Part shown: one piece after another, positions 42,460 to 53,724 of the stretch | Numbering within the stretch: the stretch's first letter is position 1 | How the letters are laid out: each line of letters begins with the position of its first letter | Origin: Pseudomonas lalucatii | GTDB lineage: Bacteria > Pseudomonadota > Gammaproteobacteria > Pseudomonadales > Pseudomonadaceae | Assembly: GCF_018398425.1 (NCBI RefSeq) | Contig: NZ_JADPMV010000002.1 | Span: 744,001 to 808,000, forward strand | Length of the DNA: 64,000 nucleotides | Direction of reading: 5' to 3' | Notes under the pieces: model-generated | Seen by the model: the letters and a program-made list of their open reading frames with translations, nothing else | Database searches by the model: none | What the model was told of the DNA's origin: nothing | Position numbers and translations under genes: made by a program

Positions 42460-43719
42460 ATGCAGGAGCACTACACCGCCGCCCTCGAATGGCTCGAGCG
42501 TTACCCCCACCTCTTCAGCCTGATCAGCCTGGGCCTGCTGGCGCTCGGCGCCTGGCTGGCCAACTGGCTGGTCAAGCGCATCCTGCTGCGCGGCCTGTAC
42601 CGCGCGCTCGAGGCCACGCCCCTGGGCCAGGACCAGGCGCTCTCGCAATCGAAGATCAGCGCACGCCTGGCCAACATAGTGCCGGCGCTGATCATCTCCA
42701 GCGGCGTCAACCTGGTGCCGCACCTGCCCGAAGCCGCGGTCACCGTGGTGGCCAACGTCTGCAGCGCCTTTATCGTGCTGACCGTGGCCCTGGCCCTGAG
42801 CGGCGCCCTGAGCCTGCTCAACAGCCTCTACCAGCGCCGCCCGAATGCCCACCTCAAGCCGATCAAGGGCTACATCCAGCTGCTCAAGATCGCCCTGTTC
42901 GCCATCGCCGCGATCCTCATGGTCGCCACCCTGATCGACCGCTCGCCGCTGATCCTGCTGTCGGGCCTGGGCGCCATGGCCGCGGTGCTGATGCTGATCT
43001 TTCAGGACACCCTGCTGTCGCTGGTGGCCAGCGTGCAGATCTCCTCCAACGACATCATCAGGGTCGGCGACTGGGTGGAGATGCCCCAGCTCAATGCCGA
43101 CGGCGACGTCATCGACATCGCCCTGCACATGGTCAAGGTGCAGAACTGGGACAAGACCATCACCAGCATCCCGACCAAGCGCTTCATCAGCGACCCGTTC
43201 AAGAACTGGCGCGGCATGCAGGAATGCGGCGGCCGGCGGATCATGCGCAACCTGTACCTGGACCAGACCAGCATCGCCTTCCTCGAGCCTGAGCAGATCG
43301 AACGCCTGGGACGCTTGCGCCTGCTCGGCGACTACCTGCAGGACAAGCAGCGCGAGCTGCAGGAGTGGAACAGCGCCCTGGCCGACGCCGCCCGCGAGCC
43401 GGCCAACACCCGTCGGGTCACCAACATCGGCACCTTCCGCGCCTATGTGGAGCACTACCTGCGCCAGCACCCCGGGGTGCATCAGCAGATGACCCAGCTG
43501 GTCCGCCAGCTCAATCCGACTGCCGACGGCCTGCCGCTGCAGCTCTACTGCTTCGCCAACACCACCGCCTGGGCGCGCTACGAGGGCATTCAGGCGGACA
43601 TTCTCGACCACCTGCTGGCGATACTGCCGGAGTTCGGCCTGCGCGTATTCCAGCACCCCAGCGGGGCGGACATGCGCGAGCTGGGACGCCAGCAGGCGGC
43701 GGCGAACACGCCAGTCTGA
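42460..43719 (+). CDS. Mechanosensitive ion channel (MscS/YbdG family)
   Basis: A 419-residue membrane protein with about five N-terminal helices and the conserved MscS pore and beta domain: LILLSGLGAMAAVLMLIFQDTLLSLVASVQ gives the pore helix region (residues 165-195), followed by DIIRVGDWVEMP and ITSIPTKRFISDPFKNW. The C-terminal region with RNLYLDQTSIAFLEPEQIERL and LPLQLYCFANTTAWARYE belongs to the YbdG/miniconductance subgroup. It would release solutes upon hypo-osmotic shock. GAGG precedes the ATG at 42460. Confidence 0.9.
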   Translation: MQEHYTAALEWLERYPHLFSLISLGLLALGAWLANWLVKRILLRGLYRALEATPLGQDQALSQSKISARLANIVPALIISSGVNLVPHLPEAAVTVVANVCSAFIVLTVALALSGALSLLNSLYQRRPNAHLKPIKGYIQLLKIALFAIAAILMVATLIDRSPLILLSGLGAMAAVLMLIFQDTLLSLVASVQISSNDIIRVGDWVEMPQLNADGDVIDIALHMVKVQNWDKTITSIPTKRFISDPFKNWRGMQECGGRRIMRNLYLDQTSIAFLEPEQIERLGRLRLLGDYLQDKQRELQEWNSALADAAREPANTRRVTNIGTFRAYVEHYLRQHPGVHQQMTQLVRQLNPTADGLPLQLYCFANTTAWARYEGIQADILDHLLAILPEFGLRVFQHPSGADMRELGRQQAAANTPV

Positions 43720-43896
43720 GCACTTCGTTCTGCCCGGCCGAGGAAGACCCCGTCCGGGCAAAAACGCTGCGCAATCGGAGCCAGCCCTCAAGCAACTCTG
43801 CGCAATAAAAAACCACCTGAACAGCAAAAATAGCTGTTTCTACCAATTTTTTCACAATGCTTGCCAGCATTGGCCGCCATGGTTAGGGTTGACGCC
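43720..43896 (+). other. Non-coding region ahead of the leuA leader peptide
   Basis: No gene is seen. The region is locally AT-rich at 43805-43860 (ATAAAAAACC, CAATTTTTTCAC) and probably holds the leuA promoter; TTGCCA at 43861-43866 is a possible -35 but no convincing -10 follows. Confidence 0.4.
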
Positions 43897-43974
43897 ATGA
43901 ACGCTACCCATACCCTCATCCTCCTGCGGCAACACGCCAACCTCTGCCTGGTCAGCCAGCGACTGCGTGGCTAA
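43897..43974 (+). CDS. Leucine-rich leader peptide upstream of leuA, 25 aa
   Basis: A 26-codon frame (ATG...TAA) ends 69 bases before leuA. Six of its 25 residues are Leu (the run LILL and two more pairs), with Ile and Val, so ribosome movement would depend on charged tRNA-Leu. AGGG lies eight bases before the ATG. Leader peptides of this kind control branched-chain amino acid operons by attenuation or by translational coupling. The hairpin potential between it and leuA is modest (GGCC...GGCC at about 44009-44023) and no U-run is visible, so a translational rather than transcriptional mechanism is possible. Confidence 0.6.
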   Translation: MNATHTLILLRQHANLCLVSQRLRG

Positions 43975-44043
43975 CGCCCCTCCTTTCTGATCTCGCCGAT
44001 TTTGCCTGGCCGCTCAGTGGCCGCCGCCAACAAGGATTTTTCC

Positions 44044-45714
44044 ATGAGCATGCTCAAAGACCCGTCCAGCAAGTACCGCGCCTTTCCGGCCATCGACCTG
44101 CCCGACCGCACCTGGCCGTCGAAGACCATCACCGAGGTGCCGATCTGGTGCAGCTCCGACCTGCGCGACGGCAACCAGTCGCTGATCGAGCCGATGGATG
44201 CGCAGAAGAAGATGCGCTTCTTCAAGACCCTGGTGCAGGTCGGCATCAAGCAGATCGAGGTGGGCTTCCCCTCCGCCTCGCAGACCGATTTCGATTTCGT
44301 CCGCGAACTGATCGAAGGCGGCCACATCCCCGACGACACCTGCATCCAGGTGTTGACCCAGGCCCGCGAAGACCTGATCACCCGCACCTTCGAGTCGCTC
44401 AAGGGCGCGAAGCGGGCCATCGTCCACGTCTACAACGCCACCGCACCGAGCTTCCGCCGTATCGTCTTCAATCAGGACAAGGCCGGCGTGGTGAATATCG
44501 CGGTGAACGCGGCGCGCATCATCAAGGACCTGGCCGCCCGGCAGCCACAGACCCAGTGGACCTTCCAGTACTCGCCGGAGATCTTCACCTCCACCGAGCT
44601 GGAATTCGCCGTGGAGGTCTGCGACGCGGTGCTCGACGTCTGGCAACCGACCCCGGAGAACAAGGCGATCCTCAACCTGCCGGCCACCGTGGAGGTGTCC
44701 ACGCCCAACGTCTACGCCGACCAGATCGAATGGTTCTGCCGCCATATCAGCCGTCGCGACAGCGTGCTGATCAGCCTGCACACCCATAACGACCGCGGCA
44801 CCGGCGTGGCCGCCAGCGAACTGGGCCTGATGGCCGGCGCCGACCGCGTCGAGGGCTGCCTGTTCGGCAACGGCGAGCGCACCGGCAACGTCGATCTGGT
44901 CAACCTGGCGCTGAACCTCTACACCCAGGGCATCCACCCCGGCCTGGACTTCTCCGACATCGACGCGGTGCGCAAGGTGGTCGAGGAGTGCAACCAGATC
45001 CCGGTGCACCCGCGTCACCCCTATGTCGGCGACCTGGTCCACACCGCCTTCTCCGGCTCGCACCAGGACGCCATCCGCAAGGGCTTCGCCCAGCAGGACC
45101 CGGACGGCATCTGGGAAGTGCCCTACCTGCCGATCGACCCGGCCGACATCGGCCGCAGCTACGAGGCGGTGATCCGGGTCAACAGCCAGTCCGGCAAGGG
45201 CGGCATCACCTACCTGCTGGAGCAGGAATACGGCATCAGCCTGCCGCGGCGCATGCAGATCGAGTTCAGCCAGGTGGTGCAGAAGGAGACCGACCGTCTC
45301 GGCCTGGAGATGAGCGCCGCGCAGATCTACCAGCTGTTCGACCGCGAGTACCTGCAGGCCAGCGCGCCCTACGCCCTCAAGGGCCATCGCCTGCAGGAGG
45401 AGAACGGCACCAGCGCGGTTGACGTGGAGATCGTCGTTGGCGGCGAGAGCCAGCACTGGCGCGGCCTCGGCAAGGGTCCGCTGGAGGCTCTGGTGGCCGG
45501 CCTGCCGGTTGCCGTGGAGATCATGGACTACAGCGAGCACGCCATAGGCGCCGGCACCAATGCCAAGGCCGCGGCCTATATCGAACTGCGGGTGGACGGC
45601 GGCCGGGCGCTGCATGGCGTGGGCATCGACGAGAACCTCACCACCGCCAGCTTCCGCGCCCTGTTCAGCGCCCTCAACCGCGCGCTGAAGCAGGTCGAGG
45701 CCCAGGCCGCCTGA
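44044..45714 (+). CDS. leuA: 2-isopropylmalate synthase
   Basis: A 556-residue enzyme that condenses 2-oxoisovalerate and acetyl-CoA, the first step of leucine synthesis. It belongs to the long LeuA form. The HMGL-like catalytic barrel starts at [19 protein letters not shown], with metal-binding [11 protein letters not shown] and the [16 protein letters not shown] signature; the C-terminal LeuA dimer domain binds leucine for feedback inhibition (residues about 430-550). AAGGA precedes the ATG at 44044. A 25-residue leucine-rich leader frame lies just upstream and an intrinsic terminator follows. Confidence 0.97.
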   Translation: MSMLKDPSSKYRAFPAIDLPDRTWPSKTITEVPIWCSSDLRDGNQSLIEPMDAQKKMRFFKTLVQVGIKQIEVGFPSASQTDFDFVRELIEGGHIPDDTCIQVLTQAREDLITRTFESLKGAKRAIVHVYNATAPSFRRIVFNQDKAGVVNIAVNAARIIKDLAARQPQTQWTFQYSPEIFTSTELEFAVEVCDAVLDVWQPTPENKAILNLPATVEVSTPNVYADQIEWFCRHISRRDSVLISLHTHNDRGTGVAASELGLMAGADRVEGCLFGNGERTGNVDLVNLALNLYTQGIHPGLDFSDIDAVRKVVEECNQIPVHPRHPYVGDLVHTAFSGSHQDAIRKGFAQQDPDGIWEVPYLPIDPADIGRSYEAVIRVNSQSGKGGITYLLEQEYGISLPRRMQIEFSQVVQKETDRLGLEMSAAQIYQLFDREYLQASAPYALKGHRLQEENGTSAVDVEIVVGGESQHWRGLGKGPLEALVAGLPVAVEIMDYSEHAIGAGTNAKAAAYIELRVDGGRALHGVGIDENLTTASFRALFSALNRALKQVEAQAA

Positions 45715-45732
45715 GGCGCTCGGCCAGACCGA

Positions 45733-45765
45733 ACAACGCCGGGCACTGCCCGGCGTTGTCGTTTC
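45733..45765 (+). terminator. Intrinsic terminator of leuA
   Basis: A long stem ACAACGCCGGGCA/TGCCCGGCGTTGT with a tiny loop is followed by CGTTTCTG. The U-run is weak but the stem is very strong and lies 19 bases after the stop codon. Confidence 0.8.
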
Positions 45766-45817
45766 TGCATGCCAGGCGATCCTCATCGACCCTGGGTATC
45801 GCTGCGCTCAACCCAGG

Positions 45818-46612
45818 CTACGGCTTAAGGTCGAAATCATCGGCATCCAGATAGGCGGGGAAGCGCTCGCGGTAGCCGGCCAGGGCGGCGCCGGAGAGGG
45901 CAATGCGGAACACCCCGGCCGCCGCCTCGGCATCGAGCAAGGCCTCGCCCTGGAAGTCCAGCACCTGGCTGTCGCCGCTGTAGGCATGGCCCCTGCCGTC
46001 CTCGCCGACGCGGTTGACCGCCGCCACGTAGCACAGGTTCTCGATCGCCCGCGCCGGTAGCAGGCGGTTCCAGTGCTGGCGCCGCGCGGCCGGCCAGTTG
46101 GCGGTGTAGAGCAGCAAGTCGGTGCCGTGCGGGTCGCGGCTCCACACCGGGAAGCGCAGGTCGTAGCAGATCAGCGGGCGGACGCGCCAGCCCTTCAGCT
46201 CCAGCAACACTTGCTCCTCGCCGGCCGCGAAGTGCTTGTGCTCGCCGGCCATGCGGAACAGGTGACGCTTGTCGTAATGCACCAGAGAGCCGTCCGGGCA
46301 GGCCCACAGCAGGCGGTTGCGGTAGCTGCCGTCGGCCGCCTGGATGATCAGGCTGCCGGTGACCACCGCCTGCAGGCGGCGGGCCTGCTCCTGCAGCCAG
46401 ACAGTGCTCGGGCCGTTCTCCGGCTCGGCCAGGCGGGCCGAGTCCATGGAAAAACCGGTGCTGAACATCTCCGGCAACACCACCAGATCGACGCCCTCGA
46501 GGGGCGCCAGCAGCGCCTCGAAGTGCGTCCGGTTGGCCGCCGGGTCGTGCCAGGCCAGCTCGCTCTGCACCAACGCCAGCTGCAGATCGGGTAATGCCGT
46601 TAGATCGCGCAT
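45818..46612 (-). CDS. Nitrilase-family amidohydrolase (YafV/omega-amidase-like)
   Basis: A 264-residue carbon-nitrogen hydrolase. The triad is visible: Glu in LVVLPEMFSTGF, Lys in VHYDKRHLFRMAGEH and Cys in RPLICYDLRFPVWSR. This places it in the YafV/Nit2 omega-amidase group, which hydrolyses 2-oxoglutaramate and 2-oxosuccinamate. Its start overlaps the end of the aminotransferase gene by 13 bases, and the two are functionally paired: glutamine-dependent transamination of keto acids makes the oxo-amide that the amidase removes. An ORF extension far upstream, antisense to nothing but in frame, is a shadow. Confidence 0.88.
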   Translation of the reverse strand: MRDLTALPDLQLALVQSELAWHDPAANRTHFEALLAPLEGVDLVVLPEMFSTGFSMDSARLAEPENGPSTVWLQEQARRLQAVVTGSLIIQAADGSYRNRLLWACPDGSLVHYDKRHLFRMAGEHKHFAAGEEQVLLELKGWRVRPLICYDLRFPVWSRDPHGTDLLLYTANWPAARRQHWNRLLPARAIENLCYVAAVNRVGEDGRGHAYSGDSQVLDFQGEALLDAEAAAGVFRIALSGAALAGYRERFPAYLDADDFDLKP

Positions 46613-47748
46613 AGCTTCTCCGCCGCCTGGCGCAGGGTGTCCTCGCGCTTGGCGAAACACAAGCGCACCAGGCGCAGGTCCTTGGGCGCCTGCTGGTAGA
46701 ACACCGACACCGGGATGGTCGCCACCCCGTGCTCGCGGGTCAGCCACTCGGCCATGGCCACGTCGTCCAGGTCGGGGCGAATCGCCGAGTAGTCGGCCAG
46801 CTGGAAATAGGTGCCGGCGGCGCGGCGCAGGCCGAAGCGCGAGTCGGTCAGCAGGTCGCAGAACAGGTCGCGCTTGGCCTGGTAGAAGGCCGGCAGCTCC
46901 TCGACATGCTCGGGATGCTCGGCCATGTAGTCGGCCAGCGCCCATTGCAGCGGCGTCACCCCGCAGAAGCTGACGTACTGGTGCACCTTGCGCAGCTCGG
47001 CGGTGAGCGCCGGCGGCGCCACCACGTAGCCGGTCTTCCAGCCGGTGACGTGGTAGGTCTTGCCGAAGGAGCTGACCACGAAGGCGCGCGCATACAGCTC
47101 CTCATGGGCCAGCACGCTGGCGTGCCGGGCGCCGTCGAACACCAGGTGCTCGTAGACCTCGTCGCTGACCAGATAGATGTCGCGCCCGCGGATCAGCGCC
47201 GCCAGCTGGTCCAGCTCGGCACGGGAGATCAGCGCGCCGCTGGGGTTGTGCGGGCTGTTGAGGATGACCAGCCGGGTCCTGGGAGTCAGCGCCTCGGCCA
47301 GGCGTTGCCAGTCGATGGCGAAGTCCGGCAGCGCCAGCGGCACATGCACGCAGCGGCCGCCGGCCAGCGCCACCGAGGGTTCGTAGCTGTCGTAGCAGGG
47401 GTCGAAGACGATCACCTCGTCGCCCGGGCGAATCAGCGCCTGGATGGCGCAGAAGATGCCCTGGGTGGCGCCGGGCGTGATGGTCACCTCGCTGTCCATG
47501 TCCACCGTGCGGCCGTAGCTGCGGGCGATCTTCGCCGCCACCTGCTGGCGCAGGGCCGGCAATCCGGCCAGCGGTGCGTACTGGTTGTGGCCGGCGGCGA
47601 TGTGCCGGGCGACCGCATCACGCAGCGCCTGCGGGCCGTCGAAATCGGGAAAGCCCTGGGACAGGTTGAGGGCGCCGGTCTCGGCGGCGAGCTGGGACAT
47701 GCGGGTGAAGATGGTGGTGCCGACATTCGGCAGCTTGCTGGTGATCAT
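46600..47748 (-). CDS. PLP-dependent aminotransferase (YbdL/glutamine transaminase K-like)
   Basis: A 382-residue class I/II aminotransferase. The fold is marked by LSQGFPDFDGPQALRDAV near the N-terminus, NSPHNPSGALISRAEL for the substrate/PLP contact, DEVYEHLVFDG and the PLP-lysine in SSFGKTYHVTGWKTGY. These match methionine/glutamine-type aminotransferases such as E. coli YbdL. Together with the overlapping omega-amidase gene it probably transaminates 2-oxo-4-methylthiobutyrate or phenylpyruvate with glutamine, completing methionine salvage. The pair is known from other bacteria by genomic and biochemical work; here it is inferred from order and motifs. Confidence 0.9.
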   Translation of the reverse strand: MITSKLPNVGTTIFTRMSQLAAETGALNLSQGFPDFDGPQALRDAVARHIAAGHNQYAPLAGLPALRQQVAAKIARSYGRTVDMDSEVTITPGATQGIFCAIQALIRPGDEVIVFDPCYDSYEPSVALAGGRCVHVPLALPDFAIDWQRLAEALTPRTRLVILNSPHNPSGALISRAELDQLAALIRGRDIYLVSDEVYEHLVFDGARHASVLAHEELYARAFVVSSFGKTYHVTGWKTGYVVAPPALTAELRKVHQYVSFCGVTPLQWALADYMAEHPEHVEELPAFYQAKRDLFCDLLTDSRFGLRRAAGTYFQLADYSAIRPDLDDVAMAEWLTREHGVATIPVSVFYQQAPKDLRLVRLCFAKREDTLRQAAEKLCAI

Positions 47749-47820
47749 GGCGTCTTCCTGCGGCTCAGCGCGCCTGACGGGCGCTGTCGATGGCGCAGGA
47801 TAGCCGATCGGCCGGGCACG

Positions 47821-47843
47821 AAAAAGGCGCCCGCAGGCGCCTT
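47821..47843 (-). terminator. Intrinsic terminator of der
   Basis: On the minus strand the stem AAGGCGCC/GGCGCCTT with a four-base loop runs into TTTTT. It lies 23 bases after the der stop codon. Confidence 0.85.
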
Positions 47844-47866
47844 GGGTTACAGCCGGGCGGGAAGAA

Positions 47867-49342
47867 TCAGCGCCTCTTGTCCTTGCGCTTCTTCTCGGCC
47901 TTCTTGTGGTGGCTCATCAGGCGGCGTTTCTTGTTCACCTGGCGGTCGGTGAGGGTGTTCTTCTTGTCCTCGTAGGGGTTCTCGCCGCCCTTGTACTCGA
48001 TGCGAATCGGCGTGCCGACCAGCTTGAGCACGCGGCGGTAGGTGTTCTCCAGGTAGCGCGAGTAGGCCCGCGGCACCGACTCCACCTGGTTGCCGTGAAT
48101 CACGATCAGCGGCGGGTTGGCGCCACCGAGGTGGGCATAGCGCAGCTTGATGCGGCGGCCGTTGACCAGCGGCGGCTGGTGCTCGCGCACCGCGTCCTCG
48201 AGGATCTGGGTCAGGCGGCTGGTCGGCCAGCGGGTGATGGCCGACTGGAACGAGGCCTGCACCGACTTGTACAGGTGGCCGACGCCGGTGCCGTGCAGCG
48301 CCGAGATGAAGTGGATGTCGGCGAAGTCGACGAAGAACAGCCGACGCTGCAGCTCGGTCTTCACGTAGTCGCGCTCGCTCGGCTCCATGCCGTCCCACTT
48401 GTTCAGGGCGATGACCAGGGCGCGGCCGCTCTCCAGGACGAAGCCGAGCAGGTTGAGGTCGTGGTCGACCACGCCCTCGCGGGCATCCATGACGAACACC
48501 ACCACGTTGGAGTCCTGGATCGCCTGCAGGGTCTTGACCACCGAGAACTTTTCCACCGCCTCGAAGATCTTGCCGCGGCGGCGCACGCCGGCGGTGTCGA
48601 TCAGGGTGTACTTCTCGCCGTCGCGCTCGAAGGGGATGTAGATGCTGTCGCGGGTGGTGCCGGCCTGGTCGTAGACGATCACCCGGTCCTCGCCGAGCAT
48701 GCGGTTGACCAGGGTCGACTTGCCGACGTTGGGCCGACCGATGATCGCCAGCTTGATGCCGTCCTTCTCGCTGGGTCCGGGAATGCGCTTGGCCTCCTCG
48801 CCCTCGGCCACCTCTTCGGCCTCCTCGCCCTCCGCCGGCTCGCCGGCATCCTTGGGAAAGCCGCCGAGCACCGCCTCGAGCATCTGGGTGATGCCGCGGC
48901 CGTGGGCCCCGGCGATGGCCAGGGCCTCGCCCATGCCCAGGGGGCTGAACTCGGCGCGCGCCAGGTCGGTGTCGAGGTTGTCGACCTTGTTCACCACCAG
49001 GAAGCTGTGCTTGTTACGCTTGCGCAGGTGCTCGCCGATCATCTGGTCGGAGGCCGACAGCCCGGCCCGGGCGTCGACCAGGAACAGCACCGCATCGGCC
49101 TCTTCGATGGCCTGCAGGGACTGCTCGGCCATCTTCGCGTCGATGCCCTCCTCGTCACCGGAGATGCCCCCGGTGTCGATGACGATATAGGTGCGGCCCT
49201 GCCACTTGGCCTCGCCGTACTGGCGGTCGCGGGTCAACCCGGAGAGGTCGCCGACGATGGCGTCGCGGGTCCTGGTCAAGCGGTTGAAGAGGGTCGACTT
49301 GCCGACGTTGGGGCGGCCCACCAGGGCAATTACGGGAACCAT
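47867..49342 (-). CDS. der: Ribosome-biogenesis GTPase Der (EngA)
   Basis: A 491-residue double GTPase needed for 50S ribosome maturation. Two G domains are clear: [14 protein letters not shown] near residue 8 with DTGG and NKVD, and [15 protein letters not shown] near residue 200 with DTAG and NKWD; a KH-like domain and a basic tail ([12 protein letters not shown]) follow. The linker between the G domains is unusually acidic, a Glu/Ala-rich tract ([18 protein letters not shown]). The ATG at 49342 with GGAGAG upstream is preferred to the GTG four codons earlier. Two intrinsic terminators flank the gene, so it is probably transcribed alone. Confidence 0.97.
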   Translation of the reverse strand: MVPVIALVGRPNVGKSTLFNRLTRTRDAIVGDLSGLTRDRQYGEAKWQGRTYIVIDTGGISGDEEGIDAKMAEQSLQAIEEADAVLFLVDARAGLSASDQMIGEHLRKRNKHSFLVVNKVDNLDTDLARAEFSPLGMGEALAIAGAHGRGITQMLEAVLGGFPKDAGEPAEGEEAEEVAEGEEAKRIPGPSEKDGIKLAIIGRPNVGKSTLVNRMLGEDRVIVYDQAGTTRDSIYIPFERDGEKYTLIDTAGVRRRGKIFEAVEKFSVVKTLQAIQDSNVVVFVMDAREGVVDHDLNLLGFVLESGRALVIALNKWDGMEPSERDYVKTELQRRLFFVDFADIHFISALHGTGVGHLYKSVQASFQSAITRWPTSRLTQILEDAVREHQPPLVNGRRIKLRYAHLGGANPPLIVIHGNQVESVPRAYSRYLENTYRRVLKLVGTPIRIEYKGGENPYEDKKNTLTDRQVNKKRRLMSHHKKAEKKRKDKRR

Positions 49343-49368
49343 TAGGCTCTCCACTACGTTATTTCAGA

Positions 49369-49399
49369 AAATACAAAGGCCGCTGCCAGGGCAGCGGCC
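49369..49399 (-). terminator. Intrinsic terminator of bamB
   Basis: On the minus strand the stem GGCCGCTGCC/GGCAGCGGCC is followed by TTTGTATTTTC. It lies between bamB and der. Confidence 0.8.
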
Positions 49400-49469
49400 G
49401 AATTCACAGCGCGGGCCGAGCCGCCGCACGGCCTCGCCGTGCAGTCTAGCCTGGCCCTCTAGCGCCGGC

Positions 49470-50609
49470 TCACTTGATGGTCAAGGCCACCAGCTTGCCG
49501 CCGTTGCCATAGGCGTACAGCCACTCGCCGACCACCAGCGGACGCGCGCGCAGGCCGTCGCTGTCGATGCGCTCGCGACCGACGAAGCGGCCGTCCACCT
49601 GACTGATCAGGTGCAGGTAGCCTTCCAGGTCGCCGAAAGCCACATAGCTGGAGAAGACCTCCGGCGCCGACAGCTGACGGCGCGCCAGGGCGTCGTTGCT
49701 CCACAGCGCCGAGGCGCTGCGCTCGTCGATGCCTTCCACCGTGCCGCTGGCCAGGCTGACATAGACGTTGCCGTAGCCCTGGGCCACGCCCACCGAACTG
49801 GAGGCCTCGCGCTGCCAGAGGATGCGCCCGCTCTCCAGGTCCAGCGCGGCGACGCGACCCTGGTAGCTGACCGCGTAGAGGGTACCGCCGGACAGCAGCA
49901 GGCCGCCGTCGATGTCCACCACCCGGTCCAGCTCGGAGCGCCCCTGCGGCACCGCCACGCGCTGCTCCCAGACCGGCAGGCCGCGCTGGGCATCCAGGGC
50001 GATGACCTTGCCGCTGGACAGGCCGGCGATGGCCAGGCGATTGGTCAGCACCGGGCTACCGGTGCCGCGCAGGGTCAGCACCGCCGGGGTGTTCTCGAAG
50101 ATCCAGCGCTGGCTGCCGGTGTCGGCATCCAGGGCGATCAGGCGATCGTCCTGGGTCTGCACCAGCACCACGTCACCGTTGCTTGCCGGCGCCGCCAGCA
50201 CTTCGCTGGTCACCCGTGCGCGCCACTTCTCCTCGCCGGAGGCGGTGTCCAGGGCGATGATCTCGCCCTTGAGGGTGCCCAGCAGGACCAGGCCGTAACC
50301 GGCACCGACCGCACCGGACACCGGCGCCTCGAGCTCCTGCTTCCACAGCACCTTGCCGCTCCTGCGGTCCAGCGCCATGACCAGGCCCTCGACGTCGGCG
50401 GCGTAGATGCTGTCGCCGTCGACCGCCGGCACCAGCATGTTGAAGGTCTCGCCCTGGCCCTCGCCGATCGAGCGACTCCACTCCTTCTGCAGCTGCACCT
50501 CTTCCTCGAAGTCGGTCAGCTCGGCAGGCGGCAGTTCCTTTTTACTGTTGCTGCTGCAGCCCACGGCCAGCACGGCCAGGGCCAACAGCGCGGCATTCTT
50601 CCAACGCAT
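49470..50609 (-). CDS. bamB: Outer-membrane assembly lipoprotein BamB
   Basis: A lipoprotein of about 379 residues that helps the BAM complex insert outer-membrane beta-barrels. The signal peptide ends in the lipobox LAVGC, and the mature protein is a beta-propeller of PQQ-like repeats (DGDSIYAADVEGLVMALDRRSGKVLW, LDTASGEEKWRARV, LDADTGSQRWIF, LDAQRGLPVWEQ, LDLESGRILWQR). The ATG at 50609 is the better spaced start behind AAAAGGGG; another ATG lies four codons upstream. The gene follows the YfgM-like gene directly, as in E. coli. Confidence 0.95.
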   Translation of the reverse strand: MRWKNAALLALAVLAVGCSSNSKKELPPAELTDFEEEVQLQKEWSRSIGEGQGETFNMLVPAVDGDSIYAADVEGLVMALDRRSGKVLWKQELEAPVSGAVGAGYGLVLLGTLKGEIIALDTASGEEKWRARVTSEVLAAPASNGDVVLVQTQDDRLIALDADTGSQRWIFENTPAVLTLRGTGSPVLTNRLAIAGLSSGKVIALDAQRGLPVWEQRVAVPQGRSELDRVVDIDGGLLLSGGTLYAVSYQGRVAALDLESGRILWQREASSSVGVAQGYGNVYVSLASGTVEGIDERSASALWSNDALARRQLSAPEVFSSYVAFGDLEGYLHLISQVDGRFVGRERIDSDGLRARPLVVGEWLYAYGNGGKLVALTIK

Positions 50610-50613
50610 CACG

Positions 50614-51258
50614 TCACGCATCCCCTTTTGCCAGGTCGTCGAGCTTCATCTGCAGGCCGCCCACCGCGGCGTCTTCCGCCAGTGCGGCCTTGGCCTTGAG
50701 GTAGGCGGCGTGGGCCTCGTCGTCGCGGCCCAGGCTCACCAGCAAGTCGCCCTTGAGCTCCTCGCGGCTGGCCAGGTAGGCCTGCTCGGCATCGCCATCG
50801 AGCAATTGCAGAGCGGCTTCGGCCTGGTCCTGGGCGGCCAGGACACGGGCCAGGCGCTGGCGCGCCAGTTCGCCCAGGGTGTCGTCCGCCGGCTGCTCGA
50901 CGACCGTCTGCAGCTCGGCCGCGGCGTCTTCCAGCTTGCCGGACTCGACCGCCACCTTGGCGACGAACAGACTGCCGTACTGGGCGTAGTGGCTGCCGCC
51001 GAATTCATCCTTGAGCCGCTTGCCCAGCTCGGCGACCTTGGCCGCATCGGGCTCGCCGCTCGGGTTGAGCGCGGTCTCCAGCAGTTGCTGGTAGAGCACC
51101 GAGGCATTCTGCGCCTGGCTGCTCTGGTACTTCTGCCAGCCCTGCCAGCCGAACACCAGCACCAGCGCCAACAGCGCGCCGGTGAGCAACGGCATGCCGT
51201 TGCGCTGCCACCATTCCTTGATTACCGCCAGCTGTTCTTCTTCGGTACGCGACTCCAC
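50614..51258 (-). CDS. yfgM: YfgM-like membrane-anchored TPR protein
   Basis: A 214-residue protein with a short cytoplasmic N-terminus (ESRTEEEQLAVIKEWWQRNG), one membrane helix (LLTGALLALVLVFGWQGW) and a periplasmic helical-repeat domain. This fits the YfgM/YfgL-neighbour family, which in E. coli associates with the Sec translocon and chaperone PpiD. The GTG at 51258 has AGGAG at ideal spacing; the ATG 42 codons upstream opens a frame with no hydrophobic or conserved content. It lies between hisS and bamB with a short gap on the left. Confidence 0.9.
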   Translation of the reverse strand: MESRTEEEQLAVIKEWWQRNGMPLLTGALLALVLVFGWQGWQKYQSSQAQNASVLYQQLLETALNPSGEPDAAKVAELGKRLKDEFGGSHYAQYGSLFVAKVAVESGKLEDAAAELQTVVEQPADDTLGELARQRLARVLAAQDQAEAALQLLDGDAEQAYLASREELKGDLLVSLGRDDEAHAAYLKAKAALAEDAAVGGLQMKLDDLAKGDA

Positions 51259-51293
51259 CCCAATACTCCTATTCGCTAAATCGGCGTGTGCTG

Positions 51294-52583
<1,290 letters not shown>

Positions 52584-52610
52584 TTCGATTCCTTAACAGT
52601 TCGGGTGCAG

Positions 52611-53723
52611 TCAGCCGCGCACGATCAGCGCGGCCTCCGCGGCGACCTTTTCGGCGGCTTTCTGGCGGATCAGACGCTCCAGTTCGTCCACCAGGTGGTC
52701 GTTGTTCAGTTTCTGCGCCGGTTTGCCATCGATGTACACCAGGTTGTTCGGCGTGCCGCCGGTGAGGCCGACATGGGCCTCCTTGGCCTCGCCGGGACCG
52801 TTGACCACGCAGCCGATCACCGCCACGTCCAGCGGCACCAGCAGGTCCTCGACCCGCGCCTCCAGCTCGTTCATGGTCTTGACCACATCGAAGTTCTGCC
52901 GCGAGCAGCTCGGGCAGGCGATGAAGTTGATGCCACGGGAGCGCAGGCGCAACGACTTGAGGATGTCGAAGCCGACCTTGATCTCCTCCACCGGATCGGC
53001 CGCCAGGGAGATGCGGATGGTATCGCCGATGCCCTCGGCCAGCAGCATGCCCAGGCCCACCGCCGACTTCACCGTGCCGGAGCGCAGGCCGCCGGCCTCG
53101 GTGATGCCCAGGTGCAGCGGCTGCTCGATCTGCTTGGCCAGCAGGCGGTACGCCTCGACCGCCATGAACACGTCGGAGGCCTTGACGCTGACCTTGAAGT
53201 CCGGGAAGTTCAGGCGGTCCAGGTGCTCGACATGGCGCAGTGCCGACTCGACCAGCGCCGCCGGGGTCGGCTCGCCGTACTTCTTCTGCAGGTCCTTCTC
53301 CAGGGAGCCGGCATTGACCCCGATGCGGATCGGGATGCCCTTGTCCCGCGCGGCCTCGACCACGGCCCGCACGCGGTCCTCGCGGCCGATATTGCCGGGG
53401 TTGATGCGCAGGCAGTCGACGCCCAGCTGGGCCACCCGCAGGGCGATCTGGTAATCGAAGTGAATGTCGGCGACCAGCGGCAGGTTGACCTGCTGCTTGA
53501 TCTTGCCGAAGGCCTCGGCGGCGTCCATGTCCGGCACCGAGACCCGCACGATGTCGGCACCGGCCTCTTCCAGTCGGCGGATCTGCGCCACGGTGGCGGC
53601 TACGTCGTTGGTGTCGGTATTGGTCATGCTCTGCACCGAGATGGGCGCATCACCGCCCACCGGCACCGAACCCACCCAGATTTTGCGTGACAGACGACGC
53701 TTGATCGGCGATTCGCAATGCAT
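52611..53723 (-). CDS. ispG: 4-hydroxy-3-methylbut-2-en-1-yl diphosphate synthase
   Basis: A 370-residue enzyme of the non-mevalonate isoprenoid pathway, carrying a [4Fe-4S] cluster. The TIM-barrel domain has [10 protein letters not shown] and [11 protein letters not shown]; the C-terminal cluster cysteines are in [12 protein letters not shown] and [21 protein letters not shown]. The ATG at 53723, giving [19 protein letters not shown], matches related IspG starts; a GTG four codons upstream overlaps rodZ and is less likely. Confidence 0.97.
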   Translation of the reverse strand: MHCESPIKRRLSRKIWVGSVPVGGDAPISVQSMTNTDTNDVAATVAQIRRLEEAGADIVRVSVPDMDAAEAFGKIKQQVNLPLVADIHFDYQIALRVAQLGVDCLRINPGNIGREDRVRAVVEAARDKGIPIRIGVNAGSLEKDLQKKYGEPTPAALVESALRHVEHLDRLNFPDFKVSVKASDVFMAVEAYRLLAKQIEQPLHLGITEAGGLRSGTVKSAVGLGMLLAEGIGDTIRISLAADPVEEIKVGFDILKSLRLRSRGINFIACPSCSRQNFDVVKTMNELEARVEDLLVPLDVAVIGCVVNGPGEAKEAHVGLTGGTPNNLVYIDGKPAQKLNNDHLVDELERLIRQKAAEKVAAEAALIVRG

Positions 53724-53724
53724 C

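Noticed and set aside
46613..46945. Upstream in-frame extension of the nitrilase-family gene
   Set aside because: It overlaps the aminotransferase coding sequence in another frame and has the Arg/Gly/Pro-rich composition of a shadow frame; the conserved domain starts at 46612.
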